64,000 bases of DNA from Streptomyces roseochromogenus subsp. oscitans DS 12.976 (lineage in GTDB: Bacteria; Actinomycetota; Actinomycetes; Streptomycetales; Streptomycetaceae): positions 4,999,574 to 5,063,573 of the forward strand of contig NZ_CM002285.1 of NCBI RefSeq assembly GCF_000497445.1, written 5' to 3'. Of this stretch, positions 25,380 through 33,519 are shown piece by piece. The notes beneath the pieces were generated by a model. The model saw nothing but the letters and a program-made list of their open reading frames with translations. It made no database searches and was not told where the DNA came from. The stretch's first letter is position 1. The number at the start of each line of letters is the position of its first letter. Position numbers and translations under genes: made by a program.

Positions 25380-26234
25380 GTGCCGCCCACCAACAGCCCT
25401 ACGCTCCGGCAGCGACGGCTGGGCGCAGAGTTGCGCAAACTTCGTGAGCGGGCAGGGCTCACCGCCACCGGCGCGGCCGAACTGCTGGGCGTCAACCAGG
25501 CGCGCGTCAGCATGATTGAGACCGGCCGCACGCCCATCAGCGCCGATCGGGTGCGCTCCATGGCGCACGTCTACGACTGCGCAGACGGAGAGCTGATCGA
25601 CGCCCTCGCCACGATGACGGGAAGACGCGTCCGCGGTTGGTGGGAGGAATACCGCGAGCACGTGCCGATCGCTCTGGTCGATCTCGCCGAGCTGGAGCAT
25701 CACGCCTCCGCACTGCGGGTGGCCCTCATGATGCATATCCCGGCATTGCTCCAGACGGCCGACCACGCCCGTGCTGTCTTCCAGTCAGCGGCTCCGCCGA
25801 TGCGCCAGTACGAGATCGAACACCGCCTTACGCACCGGTTGAAGCGGCAGGGCGTTCTGCACCGGACGGATCCGCCCCCGTACACGGCGATCATCCATGA
25901 AGCTGCACTCCGCATGAACTTCGGCGGCTCCGCCGTAGCGCGTGGCCAGCTCAAGCACCTGCGCGAAATGAGTGAACTGCCGCACATCACCGTGCGCGTG
26001 ATCGCTTTCGGCGCGGATCAGTTCCCGACCACTGGCCAGCCCGTCGACTACGTCGAGGGCCCTGTCCCGCAGCTCGACACCGTCCAGTTGGACTCGCACC
26101 ACGGCGCCTGCGAATTCATCGATGCCGAGGCCCAGTTGAACAAGTACCGGGCGGTGCTGAACCGCATGGAGGCCTGCGCACTCAAGCCCGCTGAGACGCG
26201 CGACTTCATCCACACCCGCATCCAGGACCTATGA
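25380..26234 (+). CDS. XRE-family regulator with DUF5753 domain
   Basis: This 284-residue protein has an N-terminal helix-turn-helix (residues 12-65; LRKLRERAGLTATGAAELLGVNQARVS), then the DUF5753 domain typical of WhiJ-like Streptomyces regulators. The DUF5753 part holds the motif area IPALLQTADHARAV and a C-terminal YRAVLNRMEA helix. GTG 25380 follows AAGGAG by 5 bases. A DUF397 gene starts 10 bases after its stop, the standard partner. Such pairs influence development and antibiotic production in Streptomyces; the specific target is unknown. Confidence 0.9.
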   Translation: MPPTNSPTLRQRRLGAELRKLRERAGLTATGAAELLGVNQARVSMIETGRTPISADRVRSMAHVYDCADGELIDALATMTGRRVRGWWEEYREHVPIALVDLAELEHHASALRVALMMHIPALLQTADHARAVFQSAAPPMRQYEIEHRLTHRLKRQGVLHRTDPPPYTAIIHEAALRMNFGGSAVARGQLKHLREMSELPHITVRVIAFGADQFPTTGQPVDYVEGPVPQLDTVQLDSHHGACEFIDAEAQLNKYRAVLNRMEACALKPAETRDFIHTRIQDL

Positions 26235-26244
26235 AGGAGTAACG

Positions 26245-26421
26245 ATGCCGATCCTCCGCTGGCGGAAGTCGACCTACAGCCCCGACGGCTCGAACTGTGT
26301 CGAGATAGCCACCACACCCTCAGCTGTCCGCATCCGTGACTCGAAGAACAGCACCGGCCCTCAGCTCATGGTCACCCCCCACGCTTGGGCGCACTTCCTG
26401 CCGTTCGCCACCGAAGCGTAG
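26245..26421 (+). CDS. DUF397 small protein
   Basis: This 58-residue protein shows the full DUF397 pattern: WRKSTYSPDGSNCVEIA, then VRIRDSKN, a variable middle and a C-terminal AWAHFL. These small acidic proteins act with the upstream XRE-DUF5753 regulator, probably as binding partners. ATG 26245 has GAAGGAG. It is too short for many gene finders. Confidence 0.9.
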   Translation: MPILRWRKSTYSPDGSNCVEIATTPSAVRIRDSKNSTGPQLMVTPHAWAHFLPFATEA

Positions 26422-26509
26422 AAGTTCGCGCAAGTTCGTGGTGGTGGAAGCCTCCTGGCCCGCAAGCTCATCCCCAGTGATCGCCCACCACGGTCGAAGG
26501 AGGCCAAGC

Positions 26510-26737
26510 ATGGTGTTGCGCAAGCTGGGAAAGGACCCCGAGAGTCCGGAAGGCAAGTCGCCGACCGTGTACCTGGACGACGAGAAGGACACCTACTTGG
26601 TCCAGGGCTGGAAGGTGGCCGATAAGGACAGGCGCTCGCAGTTGGATCTCCCCGTTCACGAAGACGTCGTAGAGATCCCCCGACGCATGGTGCAGTTCTT
26701 CCTGGAGGTGAACAGTGGTGGCGATGCTGACGCTTGA
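26510..26737 (+). CDS. small conserved-type Streptomyces protein, unknown function
   Basis: This is a 75-residue soluble acidic protein, containing YLDDEKDTYLVQGWKV and a C-terminal VEIPRRMVQFFLE helix. I recall similar proteins next to DUF397/DUF6879 genes but no function. GGAGG lies 6 bases before the ATG. The last 23 bases overlap the next gene. Confidence 0.75.
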   Translation: MVLRKLGKDPESPEGKSPTVYLDDEKDTYLVQGWKVADKDRRSQLDLPVHEDVVEIPRRMVQFFLEVNSGGDADA

Positions 26738-27239
26738 GGAGCGGCTTCGGCGCTGCACCCGTGCCGCCGTGCACCTGGAGATGCGCGACGGATACATGCG
26801 CTCAGATCCCCGGTTCGTAGCCTGGCAGCAGGGTGTCAGGAACGACTCGGCTGACAGCGACCCGGAGCGCCGTCCGTGGCTGCGGCTGGTCGCCGACCTG
26901 GTGGCCCAGGGAGTCGAGGTGCGCAGGGCGCGGATCGTGTCGGAGCCGGTCTCGGACTACATCAGGTTCGAGCACCACCTGACCGGCCCCACCGTGTCGG
27001 CGGGCGAGCAAGTTCGCTGGCTGTCTCGCAGGCGTGCTTCCGGGCTCGCCCTGCCGGGCAACGACTTCTGGCTCTTCGATGACAGCTCGGTGGTCTTCCA
27101 CCATTTCGCCGGAGACGGCGAACTCGCCCCGGACGACGAGGAGTTCACCGACGATCCGGCGGTCGTGAAACTCTGCGCGAGCGCGTTCGACTCCGTCTGG
27201 TCCCTGGCAGTGCCGCACGCGGACTACCAGCTAACCTGA
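26715..27239 (+). CDS. DUF6879-family protein
   Basis: This is a 174-residue soluble protein. The core QGVEVRRARIVSEPVSDYIRFEH and the later WLFDDSSVVFHHFAGDGE match the DUF6879 family often found beside XRE-DUF5753 genes. No catalytic motif is visible. The GTG at 26715 has GGAGG six bases upstream and overlaps the end of the previous gene, so the two are probably co-translated. Confidence 0.8.
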   Translation: MVAMLTLEERLRRCTRAAVHLEMRDGYMRSDPRFVAWQQGVRNDSADSDPERRPWLRLVADLVAQGVEVRRARIVSEPVSDYIRFEHHLTGPTVSAGEQVRWLSRRRASGLALPGNDFWLFDDSSVVFHHFAGDGELAPDDEEFTDDPAVVKLCASAFDSVWSLAVPHADYQLT

Positions 27240-27254
27240 TCCACCATCCTCAGC

Positions 27255-28097
27255 GTGACCTCATCCAGCGTCAAGCAAGCACGGCAAGCCCTCGGCCGGC
27301 GTCTGCGCGAGATCCGCAAGGACGCCGGCCTCACGGCTCGGGAGCTGGCACGGCGCGCCGGCTGGCACGAGTCCAAGTGCTCGCGCCTTGAGAACGGGCA
27401 CACACCGCCGTCCGATGCTGACATCCGCACGTACACAGCCCACTGTGCTGCCCACGAACAGACAGCTGACCTCATTGCCACAGCGCGCGGCATAGAAGGT
27501 GCGTACATTCAGTGGCGGCGCATGGAGCGGGCGGGCCTGAAGCGCGTCCAGCAATCAGTAGCGCCTCTGTTCGAGCGCACGCGCCGCTTTCGCGGCTACC
27601 AGCCGTGGGTGATCCCGGGCCTGCTCCAATCTGCGGCGTATACGCGAGCTGTACTGAGCACCGTGGCGCATCTGCGGGACGTGCCCGACGACATCGACGA
27701 GGCCGTAGCCGTCCGCATGGATCGCCAGCGCATCCTGCACTCCGGCGACCACAGATTCGCGATGCTCGTCGAGGAGTGGGTGCTGCGCACGGTCATCGGC
27801 GACAGCGACACCATGGCCGGAGCACTTGGCCATCTCATCTCCGTCGCTTCGCTGCCCTCGGTCAGCCTGGGCGTCATTCCCCTCGGAACGCCCCGGGGAG
27901 CTGGATGGCCCGTCGAGTCGTTCACCATGTACGACGACGCGCAGGTCAACGTGGAACTTGTCTCCGCTCACCTGACAGTCACGCAGCCCGGCGAGATCGC
28001 CGAATACACCAAGGTGTTCGCGGAGCTGTCAGGCATCGCTGTGTACGGCGCACAGGCCAGATCGCTCATCACCGCCGCCATCGATGCCTTCGGGTAA
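27255..28097 (+). CDS. second XRE-family regulator with DUF5753 domain
   Basis: This 280-residue protein has the helix-turn-helix LREIRKDAGLTARELARRAGWHESKCSR, then a DUF5753 domain with PGLLQSAAYTRAV and EIAEYTKVFAELS near the C-terminus. It follows the DUF6879 gene by 15 bases and probably belongs to the same transcript. No DUF397 gene follows; two small unrelated genes do. No ribosome binding site is evident at GTG 27255. Confidence 0.88.
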   Translation: MTSSSVKQARQALGRRLREIRKDAGLTARELARRAGWHESKCSRLENGHTPPSDADIRTYTAHCAAHEQTADLIATARGIEGAYIQWRRMERAGLKRVQQSVAPLFERTRRFRGYQPWVIPGLLQSAAYTRAVLSTVAHLRDVPDDIDEAVAVRMDRQRILHSGDHRFAMLVEEWVLRTVIGDSDTMAGALGHLISVASLPSVSLGVIPLGTPRGAGWPVESFTMYDDAQVNVELVSAHLTVTQPGEIAEYTKVFAELSGIAVYGAQARSLITAAIDAFG

Positions 28098-28159
28098 CCG
28101 CCGCGCAAGTCCGTAGAAGCTCGTGGCCCCCAAGCCGCCACCGCTCCAGCCTGGGCACC

Positions 28160-28372
28160 GTGGCAAGAGACCGGCAGACCTTCCCCTCCCCGCGTCCCGT
28201 TGATCTTCCGATCGGCTTCAACGCCTGGCTCCTGGACTGCGCTCCTGTCGCTGGCTGCGACACCTGCCGGTCCGAGTGGCAGCGTCTCAACGAGGCCAAG
28301 GGGCTGGGCAACATCACCCAGGCCGCCAAGCACGCCACGAACATCCGCGATCACGCCTCTGGGGCCCACTGA
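28160..28372 (+). CDS. small Cys-containing Streptomyces protein
   Basis: This is a 70-residue protein. LPIGFNAWLLDCAPVAGC then DTCRSEW suggest a three-Cys metal or redox site. The GTG at 28160 has only a weak ribosome binding site. Its TGA overlaps the ATG of the next (frameshifted) gene, so coupling is likely. The function is unknown. Confidence 0.65.
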   Translation: MARDRQTFPSPRPVDLPIGFNAWLLDCAPVAGCDTCRSEWQRLNEAKGLGNITQAAKHATNIRDHASGAH

Positions 28373-28831
28373 TGACGATGGACATGCAGTCGTACAGGGA
28401 CAGCCGCAAGCAAGCCGTCGCCCTGCGACACGGCCGGGACCTCGTGTCGCCCAAGCTGTTCGCGAGGCTGGCGGTGTGCCGAGGAGTACGGGTACGAGAG
28501 GTCCATGGCCGAGCGGATCATGAACGAGGCCATCACCCTGTGCTATGTGATGGGCAGCACCCACGCGGGCGACGTCATGGCCCCGAGCAAGGCCGTGGAC
28601 CCCGGCTGGCACACGTTCATGCTCCACACCGAGGACTACGCCGACTGGTGCGCCGAGAACTTCGGCTACTTCCTGCACCACCGGCCGAACAGCAAGGTCC
28701 GCACGCAGGGCCTCATGGTCGATGTCGTCGGGCGCATCAAGGCCGAGGGCTTCGCGGTCGACGAGCGTCTCTGGAGCACCGCGGCGGAGTGCAACGCGCC
28801 GACATGCTGCGGCGACGGCCCCTGCTGTTGA
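28372..28831 (+). pseudogene. frameshifted conserved Streptomyces protein
   Basis: Frame 1 from ATG 28372 encodes SYRDSRKQAVALRHGRDLV, then SPKLFARLAVC. From about 28480 the family sequence continues one frame over with EEYGYERSMAERIMNEA, then DPGWHTFMLHTEDYADWC and a Cys-rich end. Removing one C at 28479-28480 restores a 152-residue protein. The WHTF-LHT core is familiar from small Streptomyces proteins in XRE-rich regions; the function is unknown. It could be a real mutation, programmed frameshifting or a sequencing error. Confidence 0.75.
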
Positions 28832-28907
28832 TACGGGCCACCGTCAGTGCCAGCCGCTAGTGTCCGGCCCTCACGGTCCGGGACTCTAGGTGCAAACAGG
28901 GAGTTTC

Positions 28908-29336
28908 ATGGCAACTGCCGAAGGAACCAAGGGCCGCGGGCGGGTAACCGTCTTCTCCGTGTTCGGGCCCGTCTTCGGTTACGCGACCACCCTCGTGGAT
29001 GACCAGCAGCTCGCCTACGTGGGGCCGCTGACCCCCGGTGTCGGGTGGCGTCTGCTCTGGAGGATGGCGGAGCGGTGCCACAACGACGGGGCTACGGAAA
29101 CCAGAAAGGCCGAGTGGATCGTCTCGCAGGCATCCCGGGCGTTCATCTGCGGCAGCGGCGTTGTCGTGAAGCTCTCCGACGCTGACTGGGTGATGGAGCC
29201 CGGGGGATGGCTCGTGGAGCTTGGCGGCTCCTGGTGCAACCAGGACGTGCTGGTCACCGGCAATCTCACGGTGCCGGCACTTGCCGCTGAGCAGATCGCC
29301 CCGAAACACACCTACTACCCGCAGTACGTGGACTGA
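28908..29336 (+). CDS. hypothetical protein
   Basis: This 142-residue soluble protein resembles no family I know. Notable stretches are RVTVFSVFGPVFGYATTLVDD and VGPLTPGVGWRLLWRM. AGGGAG lies 4 bases before ATG 28908. Base composition is slightly lower in GC than the neighbours, consistent with the accessory patch from 24 kb. It ends at a strong bidirectional terminator. Confidence 0.7.
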   Translation: MATAEGTKGRGRVTVFSVFGPVFGYATTLVDDQQLAYVGPLTPGVGWRLLWRMAERCHNDGATETRKAEWIVSQASRAFICGSGVVVKLSDADWVMEPGGWLVELGGSWCNQDVLVTGNLTVPALAAEQIAPKHTYYPQYVD

Positions 29337-29348
29337 GCCCCCATGAGA

Positions 29349-29384
29349 CGCCCCGGCCATCCCTCATGGGGGATGGCCGGGGCG
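29349..29384. terminator. bidirectional terminator between convergent genes
   Basis: A perfect 15-bp stem, CGCCCCGGCCATCCC and its complement, encloses a 6-base loop. It separates the accessory patch from the convergent pit gene. Confidence 0.9.
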
Positions 29385-29436
29385 GGCTCGCCTTTCAGCC
29401 TGCCGAGACGGGTGGGCGGAGGGAAAAGAAAGGGGG

Positions 29437-30435
29437 TTACAACACCGTCAGCTTGAGGAGGCCCAGGGCCAGGGCAGCGACCAGGGCCGCTGCCGGCATC
29501 GTGATGAACCAGCCCAGGACGATGTTCTTGGCCACGCCCCAGCGGACGGCGTTGAGGCGCTTGGTCGCGCCCACGCCCATGATGGCCGAGGTGATGACGT
29601 GGGTCGTGGAGATCGGCGCCTTGAAGAGGAACGCCGTGCCGAACATGATCGAGGCGCCGGTGGCCTCCGCGGCGAAGCCCTGCGGGGGGTCCAGTTCGAT
29701 GATCTTGCGGCCCAGGGTGCGCATGATGCGCCAGCCGCCCGCGTAGGTGCCCAGGGACAGCATGATCGCCGAGACCAGCTTCACCCAGACCGGGATCGGG
29801 TCGCCGAACGTCTCATGGCCGGAAATCACCAGTGCCATCACGACCACGCCCATGGTCTTCTGCGCGTCCTGGAGACCGTGACCGAGGGCCATTCCGGCGG
29901 CCGAAACCGTTTGCGCGATGCGGAAGCCCCGCTTCGCCTTGTGCGGGTTGGCGCGGCGGAACAGCCACATGATGGCCAGCATGACCAGGTAGCCGACGAC
30001 CAGACCCACCACCGGGGACAGGAACATCGGGATGATGACCTTGTCCACCACGCCGTTCCAGTGGACCGCCGTACCGCCCGCCAGGGCCGCCCCCACCAGG
30101 CCGCCGAACAAGGCGTGGGAGGAGGAGGACGGGAGGCCGAAGTACCAGGTGATCAAGTTCCAGGCGATGGCGCCTACCAGGGCGGCGAAGAGGATGCCCA
30201 TCCCCGTGGAGCCGGAGGGGGTCGCGATCAAGCCCTCGCTGACCGTCTTGGCGACGCCCGAGCCCAGGAAGGCACCGGCGAGGTTCATCACCGCCGCCAT
30301 GGCGAGAGCCGCCCGCGGGGTCAGCGCCCGCGTCGACACCGACGTGGCGATTGCGTTCGCCGAGTCGTGGAAGCCGTTCGTATACGTGAAGAAGAGCGCG
30401 ACCGCGATGGTCACGATCAGGGCGAAGGTGTCCAT
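29437..30435 (-). CDS. pit: low-affinity inorganic phosphate transporter (PiT family)
   Basis: This 332-residue membrane protein has about ten helices and the two PiT signatures, GFHDSANAIATSVS near the N-terminus and GMALGHGLQDAQKTMGV in the second half. It imports metal-phosphate with protons. It lies 7 bases after the DUF47 gene, with which it forms the usual pair. No PHO box is seen upstream of the pair, so it is probably the constitutive system that complements pst. Confidence 0.95.
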   Translation of the reverse strand: MDTFALIVTIAVALFFTYTNGFHDSANAIATSVSTRALTPRAALAMAAVMNLAGAFLGSGVAKTVSEGLIATPSGSTGMGILFAALVGAIAWNLITWYFGLPSSSSHALFGGLVGAALAGGTAVHWNGVVDKVIIPMFLSPVVGLVVGYLVMLAIMWLFRRANPHKAKRGFRIAQTVSAAGMALGHGLQDAQKTMGVVVMALVISGHETFGDPIPVWVKLVSAIMLSLGTYAGGWRIMRTLGRKIIELDPPQGFAAEATGASIMFGTAFLFKAPISTTHVITSAIMGVGATKRLNAVRWGVAKNIVLGWFITMPAAALVAALALGLLKLTVL

Positions 30436-30442
30436 CGACGCC

Positions 30443-31063
30443 TCAGGACTCCTTGACGGCGATGGTCTCCACCGTGTTCGCCACGTGCTCGAACGCGTCC
30501 GCCGCCTCTTCCAGGACGTCCACGATCTGCTTGAGTTTGAGCACCTCGATCGCGTCGTACTTGCCGTTGAAGAGGTGGGCCAGCAGCTTGCGGTGGATCT
30601 GGTCCGCCTGGTTCTCCAGACGGTTGACCTCGATCCAGTACTCGGTGAGGTTGTCCAGCGTGCGCAGGTGCGGCATCGCCTCCGCCGTCAGCTCGGCCGC
30701 CCGGGCCAGCACCTCGATCTGCTGCTCGACACCCTTCGGCAGTTCCTCGATGTTGTAGAGGACGACCAGGTCGACGGCCTCCTCCATGAAGTCCATGATG
30801 TCGTCGAGGGAAGATGCGAGGGAGTAGATGTCCTCGCGGTCGAACGGCGTGATGAACGAGGAGTTCAGCTGGTGGAAGATCGCATGCGTGGCGTCGTCAC
30901 CTGCGTGTTCCGCGGCCCGCATACGCTCTGCGATCTCGGCTCGGGCAGGTGCGTCCGCCCCGAGCAGTTCCATCAGGAGTTTCGAGCCGGTGACGATGTT
31001 GTCCGCGGATGCGGCGAACATGTCGTAGAAGCTCGTCTCCCTGGGGGTCAGACGAAAGCGCAC
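30443..31063 (-). CDS. DUF47 / PhoU-like Pit accessory protein
   Basis: This 206-residue all-helical protein has the duplicated PhoU-like metal-binding helices: HAGDDATHAIFHQLNSSFITPFDREDIYSL and later EYWIEVNRLENQADQIHRKLL. DUF47 proteins bind metals at E/DxxxD motifs and control or assist Pit transporters. Start GTG 31063 has GAGGA upstream. It is the first gene of the pit operon. Confidence 0.93.
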   Translation of the reverse strand: MRFRLTPRETSFYDMFAASADNIVTGSKLLMELLGADAPARAEIAERMRAAEHAGDDATHAIFHQLNSSFITPFDREDIYSLASSLDDIMDFMEEAVDLVVLYNIEELPKGVEQQIEVLARAAELTAEAMPHLRTLDNLTEYWIEVNRLENQADQIHRKLLAHLFNGKYDAIEVLKLKQIVDVLEEAADAFEHVANTVETIAVKES

Positions 31064-31218
31064 GTGGGGTCCTCGGGGTGCTTCGGTTTCGGTCAGGCTG
31101 ATGCTAGGCGCATCATCCGGCCACGGCTATCGGGCCGCATCCCAGTGTCGCCCATCGGGCAGAGTGATCAGCACGGGGGCGCACCAAGGGCTCCTTACCC
31201 CGCAAAGTTCGTTACCAT

Positions 31219-31235
31219 ATACCCACCAGGGGTAT
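31219..31235 (+). promoter_or_regulatory. CsoR operator
   Basis: ATACCC-N5-GGGTAT lies 35 bases before csoR. This inverted repeat matches the G-tract operator type bound by CsoR repressors and predicts copper-responsive autoregulation. Confidence 0.8.
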
Positions 31236-31269
31236 CTATTACCGGCTCGTACCGAGATGGAGGCTCGCG

Positions 31270-31614
31270 ATGACGACGACCGAGGCCGGCGCCACGGCAC
31301 CCTCCGAGACCGCGAGTGAGCCCGCGCACACCACGCACGGGTATCACAAGCAGAAGGACGAGCACCTCAAGCGGCTGCGCCGGATCGAGGGGCAGATCCG
31401 CGGGTTGCAGCGGATGGTCGACGAGGACACGTACTGCATCGACATACTCACCCAGGTCTCCGCCTCCACCAAGGCGCTGCAGTCCTTCGCGCTGCAGCTG
31501 CTGGAGGAGCATCTGCGGCACTGTGTGGCCGACGCGGCTCTCAAGGGTGGCGACGAGATCGACACGAAGGTGGACGAGGCGACGAAGGCGATCGGCCGCC
31601 TGCTGCGGTCCTGA
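31270..31614 (+). CDS. csoR: copper-sensing repressor CsoR
   Basis: This 114-residue helical repressor has the Cu(I) ligands of the family: Cys56 (TYCIDIL), His81 and Cys85 (HLRHCVAD). Their 25 and 4 spacing equals that of characterised Streptomyces CsoR. The first 25 residues are a disordered Thr/Glu-rich tail. It represses copper efflux genes, which are not in this window. The operator just upstream implies autoregulation. Confidence 0.93.
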   Translation: MTTTEAGATAPSETASEPAHTTHGYHKQKDEHLKRLRRIEGQIRGLQRMVDEDTYCIDILTQVSASTKALQSFALQLLEEHLRHCVADAALKGGDEIDTKVDEATKAIGRLLRS

Positions 31615-31635
31615 CCTCGTCTGTCAGGAATCCCG

Positions 31636-31800
31636 TCATTCCCGTTCCTCGGCCACCCGCAGCACCTCGTCGATGCTCTCCAGGCTGAGCCGGTCCTCGG
31701 CCTCGGAGGCCGCGATGATCAGCTCTCCGCACAGCTCGATCTCGGCGAGGGCCACGTGGTCCTGCACCGCCGTACCGCCGACCGGAGCCACTCGCCTCAC
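31636..31800 (-). CDS. small conserved-type Streptomyces protein
   Basis: This is a 54-residue acidic, mostly helical protein (VALAEIELCGELIIAASEA). I recognise its type from Streptomyces genomes but not its role. GTG 31800 is preceded by GGAAAAGAG; GTG 31821 would add seven residues. It converges with csoR, 21 bases away. Confidence 0.65.
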   Translation of the reverse strand: MRRVAPVGGTAVQDHVALAEIELCGELIIAASEAEDRLSLESIDEVLRVAEERE

Positions 31801-31892
31801 CTCTTTTCCACAGTCACCCACTTCCTAGAGTAGGCAGCGCCCTACAGGCCGCGCATGGCACGGACGGGCTACTTACGGGGTGGCACCCAGGA

Positions 31893-32813
31893 CTAGTGCC
31901 CCGGCCGGTGCCCGTCCTTCGCGCTGTCGGCCTTCGCGCTGTCGGCCTTCGCGCCGCCGTCCTTCGGGCCGCCGTCCTCGGCGATACGGCCCGCGTAGAT
32001 GTCCGCCGGGCGCGGCAGCCGTACGTCGGCGGGGGCGCCGAAGTCGTACAGCAGTGTTGTCGAGGCGACCGCCACGGGGGTCTGCTGCCGGCCGTTGACG
32101 AAGCTGAAGCGCTGCCTGAGCTTGCGGATACGGCCCTGGTCGTCGAGATAGGCGTCGAACGGAACCTCGGCCGTGGCGAACCCTTTCGCCGCCGCGGCCA
32201 GTGCCGCCCGGTTCTCGGCGGAGGCATGGCGCGCCGCGCCGCTCAGATCCGCCGTGCCCCGGTAGTGCCGTACCGCGGTCCCGCCGACCTCGGTCCGGCC
32301 GACATACGTCGCCGTCCGCGTCCCGCGCAGTACCTCGGCCGCCGCGTACGGATCGGTCGCGCCGCCGGTGACCAGGTTGCCGTCGGACAGCGTGGCGGTG
32401 TCCACCCGCACCCACTTGCTCGCCGGCACGCCCGCGCCCCGGTTCTTCATGAACAGGGCGCCAGGAGCGAGGAGTTCGGTGATCGGCTGGTGCTCGGCGG
32501 TGCCCGCCGGGTCGTCGGGCAGGACGACCGTGAGCCGGCCGAGCCGGTGCCGGTAGTCGTAGACGCCGTGGCCGCGGATGGTCACCCGGGTGCCGCCCGT
32601 GGCCATCTCCATGGAGGTGGTGGCCTTGGAGGTGCCCGCGCCGCCCAGCGTGTCGGCGGCCCGGTGCAGGATGGCGACCGGGTCGCCCCCGCCCTTGACG
32701 TCCTCGGCGGCGGCCCCGGTGCCGGAACACCCCGTGGCACCCGCCCCCAGGCCGAGCATGATGCCGACCGCGACGAACGTCCTGCCCGCGTTCCTGTGCT
32801 GCCGCCGATCCAT
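31893..32813 (-). CDS. secreted lipoprotein, LprG/LolA-like fold candidate
   Basis: This 306-residue lipoprotein has a signal peptide with lipobox ATGCSG. The mature part starts with a Gly/Ala-rich linker, then shows alternating strands, such as TRVTIRGHGVYDYRHRLGRLTVVLPDD and DAYLDDQGRIRKLRQRFSF. That pattern resembles the LppX/LprG sandwich that carries lipids or senses the envelope. The C-terminus has a Lys/Asp/Ala repeat tail. I prefer ATG 32813; GTG 32846 would add 11 residues. Confidence 0.75.
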   Translation of the reverse strand: MDRRQHRNAGRTFVAVGIMLGLGAGATGCSGTGAAAEDVKGGGDPVAILHRAADTLGGAGTSKATTSMEMATGGTRVTIRGHGVYDYRHRLGRLTVVLPDDPAGTAEHQPITELLAPGALFMKNRGAGVPASKWVRVDTATLSDGNLVTGGATDPYAAAEVLRGTRTATYVGRTEVGGTAVRHYRGTADLSGAARHASAENRAALAAAAKGFATAEVPFDAYLDDQGRIRKLRQRFSFVNGRQQTPVAVASTTLLYDFGAPADVRLPRPADIYAGRIAEDGGPKDGGAKADSAKADSAKDGHRPGH

Positions 32814-32978
32814 CGCCTGCCTACCCCCAGCCGGTACGTCCGTCACGGGCCCCCTGTCGTTCGGTTAACGACGGGTAGGAGGTGTTGTCACGCGGCGCCG
32901 GGAGCCGGGGAGAGGCGTATGAGCCCCGTACGAGCGCCGTGTGAGCCCTGCCGGTGCCGGGTGGGTACCGTTGTCCGG

Positions 32979-33164
32979 GTGACAGCCAGCGCGGCACAGC
33001 AGGACGGGCCGGAGCCTGCCCGGTCGGGGCAGGAACATCGCACGACGACAACCGAACAGGGCCGGTTCTGCGTGGCCGGCTGCAGCTGCGGCTGGCGCGG
33101 CCCGGCCCGCAGAGCCCGCAGTCAGGCCCGTACGGACGCGGAGAGGCATCTCGCGGGACCCTGA
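32979..33164 (+). CDS. small Cys-motif protein
   Basis: This is a 61-residue basic protein. FCVAGCSCGWRGPARRARS gives a CX3CXC cluster that could bind zinc. Homologue-like small proteins are common in Streptomyces; the function is unknown. GTG 32979 lacks a clear ribosome binding site, so the call is moderate. Confidence 0.6.
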   Translation: MTASAAQQDGPEPARSGQEHRTTTTEQGRFCVAGCSCGWRGPARRARSQARTDAERHLAGP

Positions 33165-33519
33165 CGGGGGTTGAGCGTGCTCACGGGGGTTGACGCCCGC
33201 GTCACATGCGGCTGCGGGCGGCGGGGGCGAGCCACAGCATCCGGTCCACCTCTTCCTCTTCGTCCGGGGTTTCCTCTTCGTCCGGAGTGAAGGGCCGGCC
33301 CGGCCTCGAACGCCACTGAGCAAGGATCCCGCCGGCGCCTCGCCCGCGTCGGCCGGCGCATCCTCGCCCCCTTCCCGTATCCGCCCCGTCTCTGTTGCTC
33401 CCTGAGGATGAATCCGTCGTCGTGCCGCGACCGGTTGCCCGAACACATGACTGTCCGTCACGACAATCGGCGTCGGCCGGACTTGAGCGGCCGCGCGGAC
33501 GGACACCAGGGCGGATCAC
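33165..33519. other. upstream region of the propeller protein, no gene seen
   Basis: There is no convincing gene. A direct repeat, TTCCTCTTCGTCCGG, occurs twice around 33251-33286. The right part should carry the promoter of the gene at 33520, but I could not place it. Confidence 0.5.

Noticed and set aside
24000..29340. Prophage or genomic island
   Set aside because: Accessory gene content, but no phage structural gene, integrase or tRNA boundary seen.
33202..33519. Minus-strand frame with an acidic TPDEEE stretch upstream of the propeller gene
   Set aside because: The acidic part comes from a direct DNA repeat and no start context is visible.
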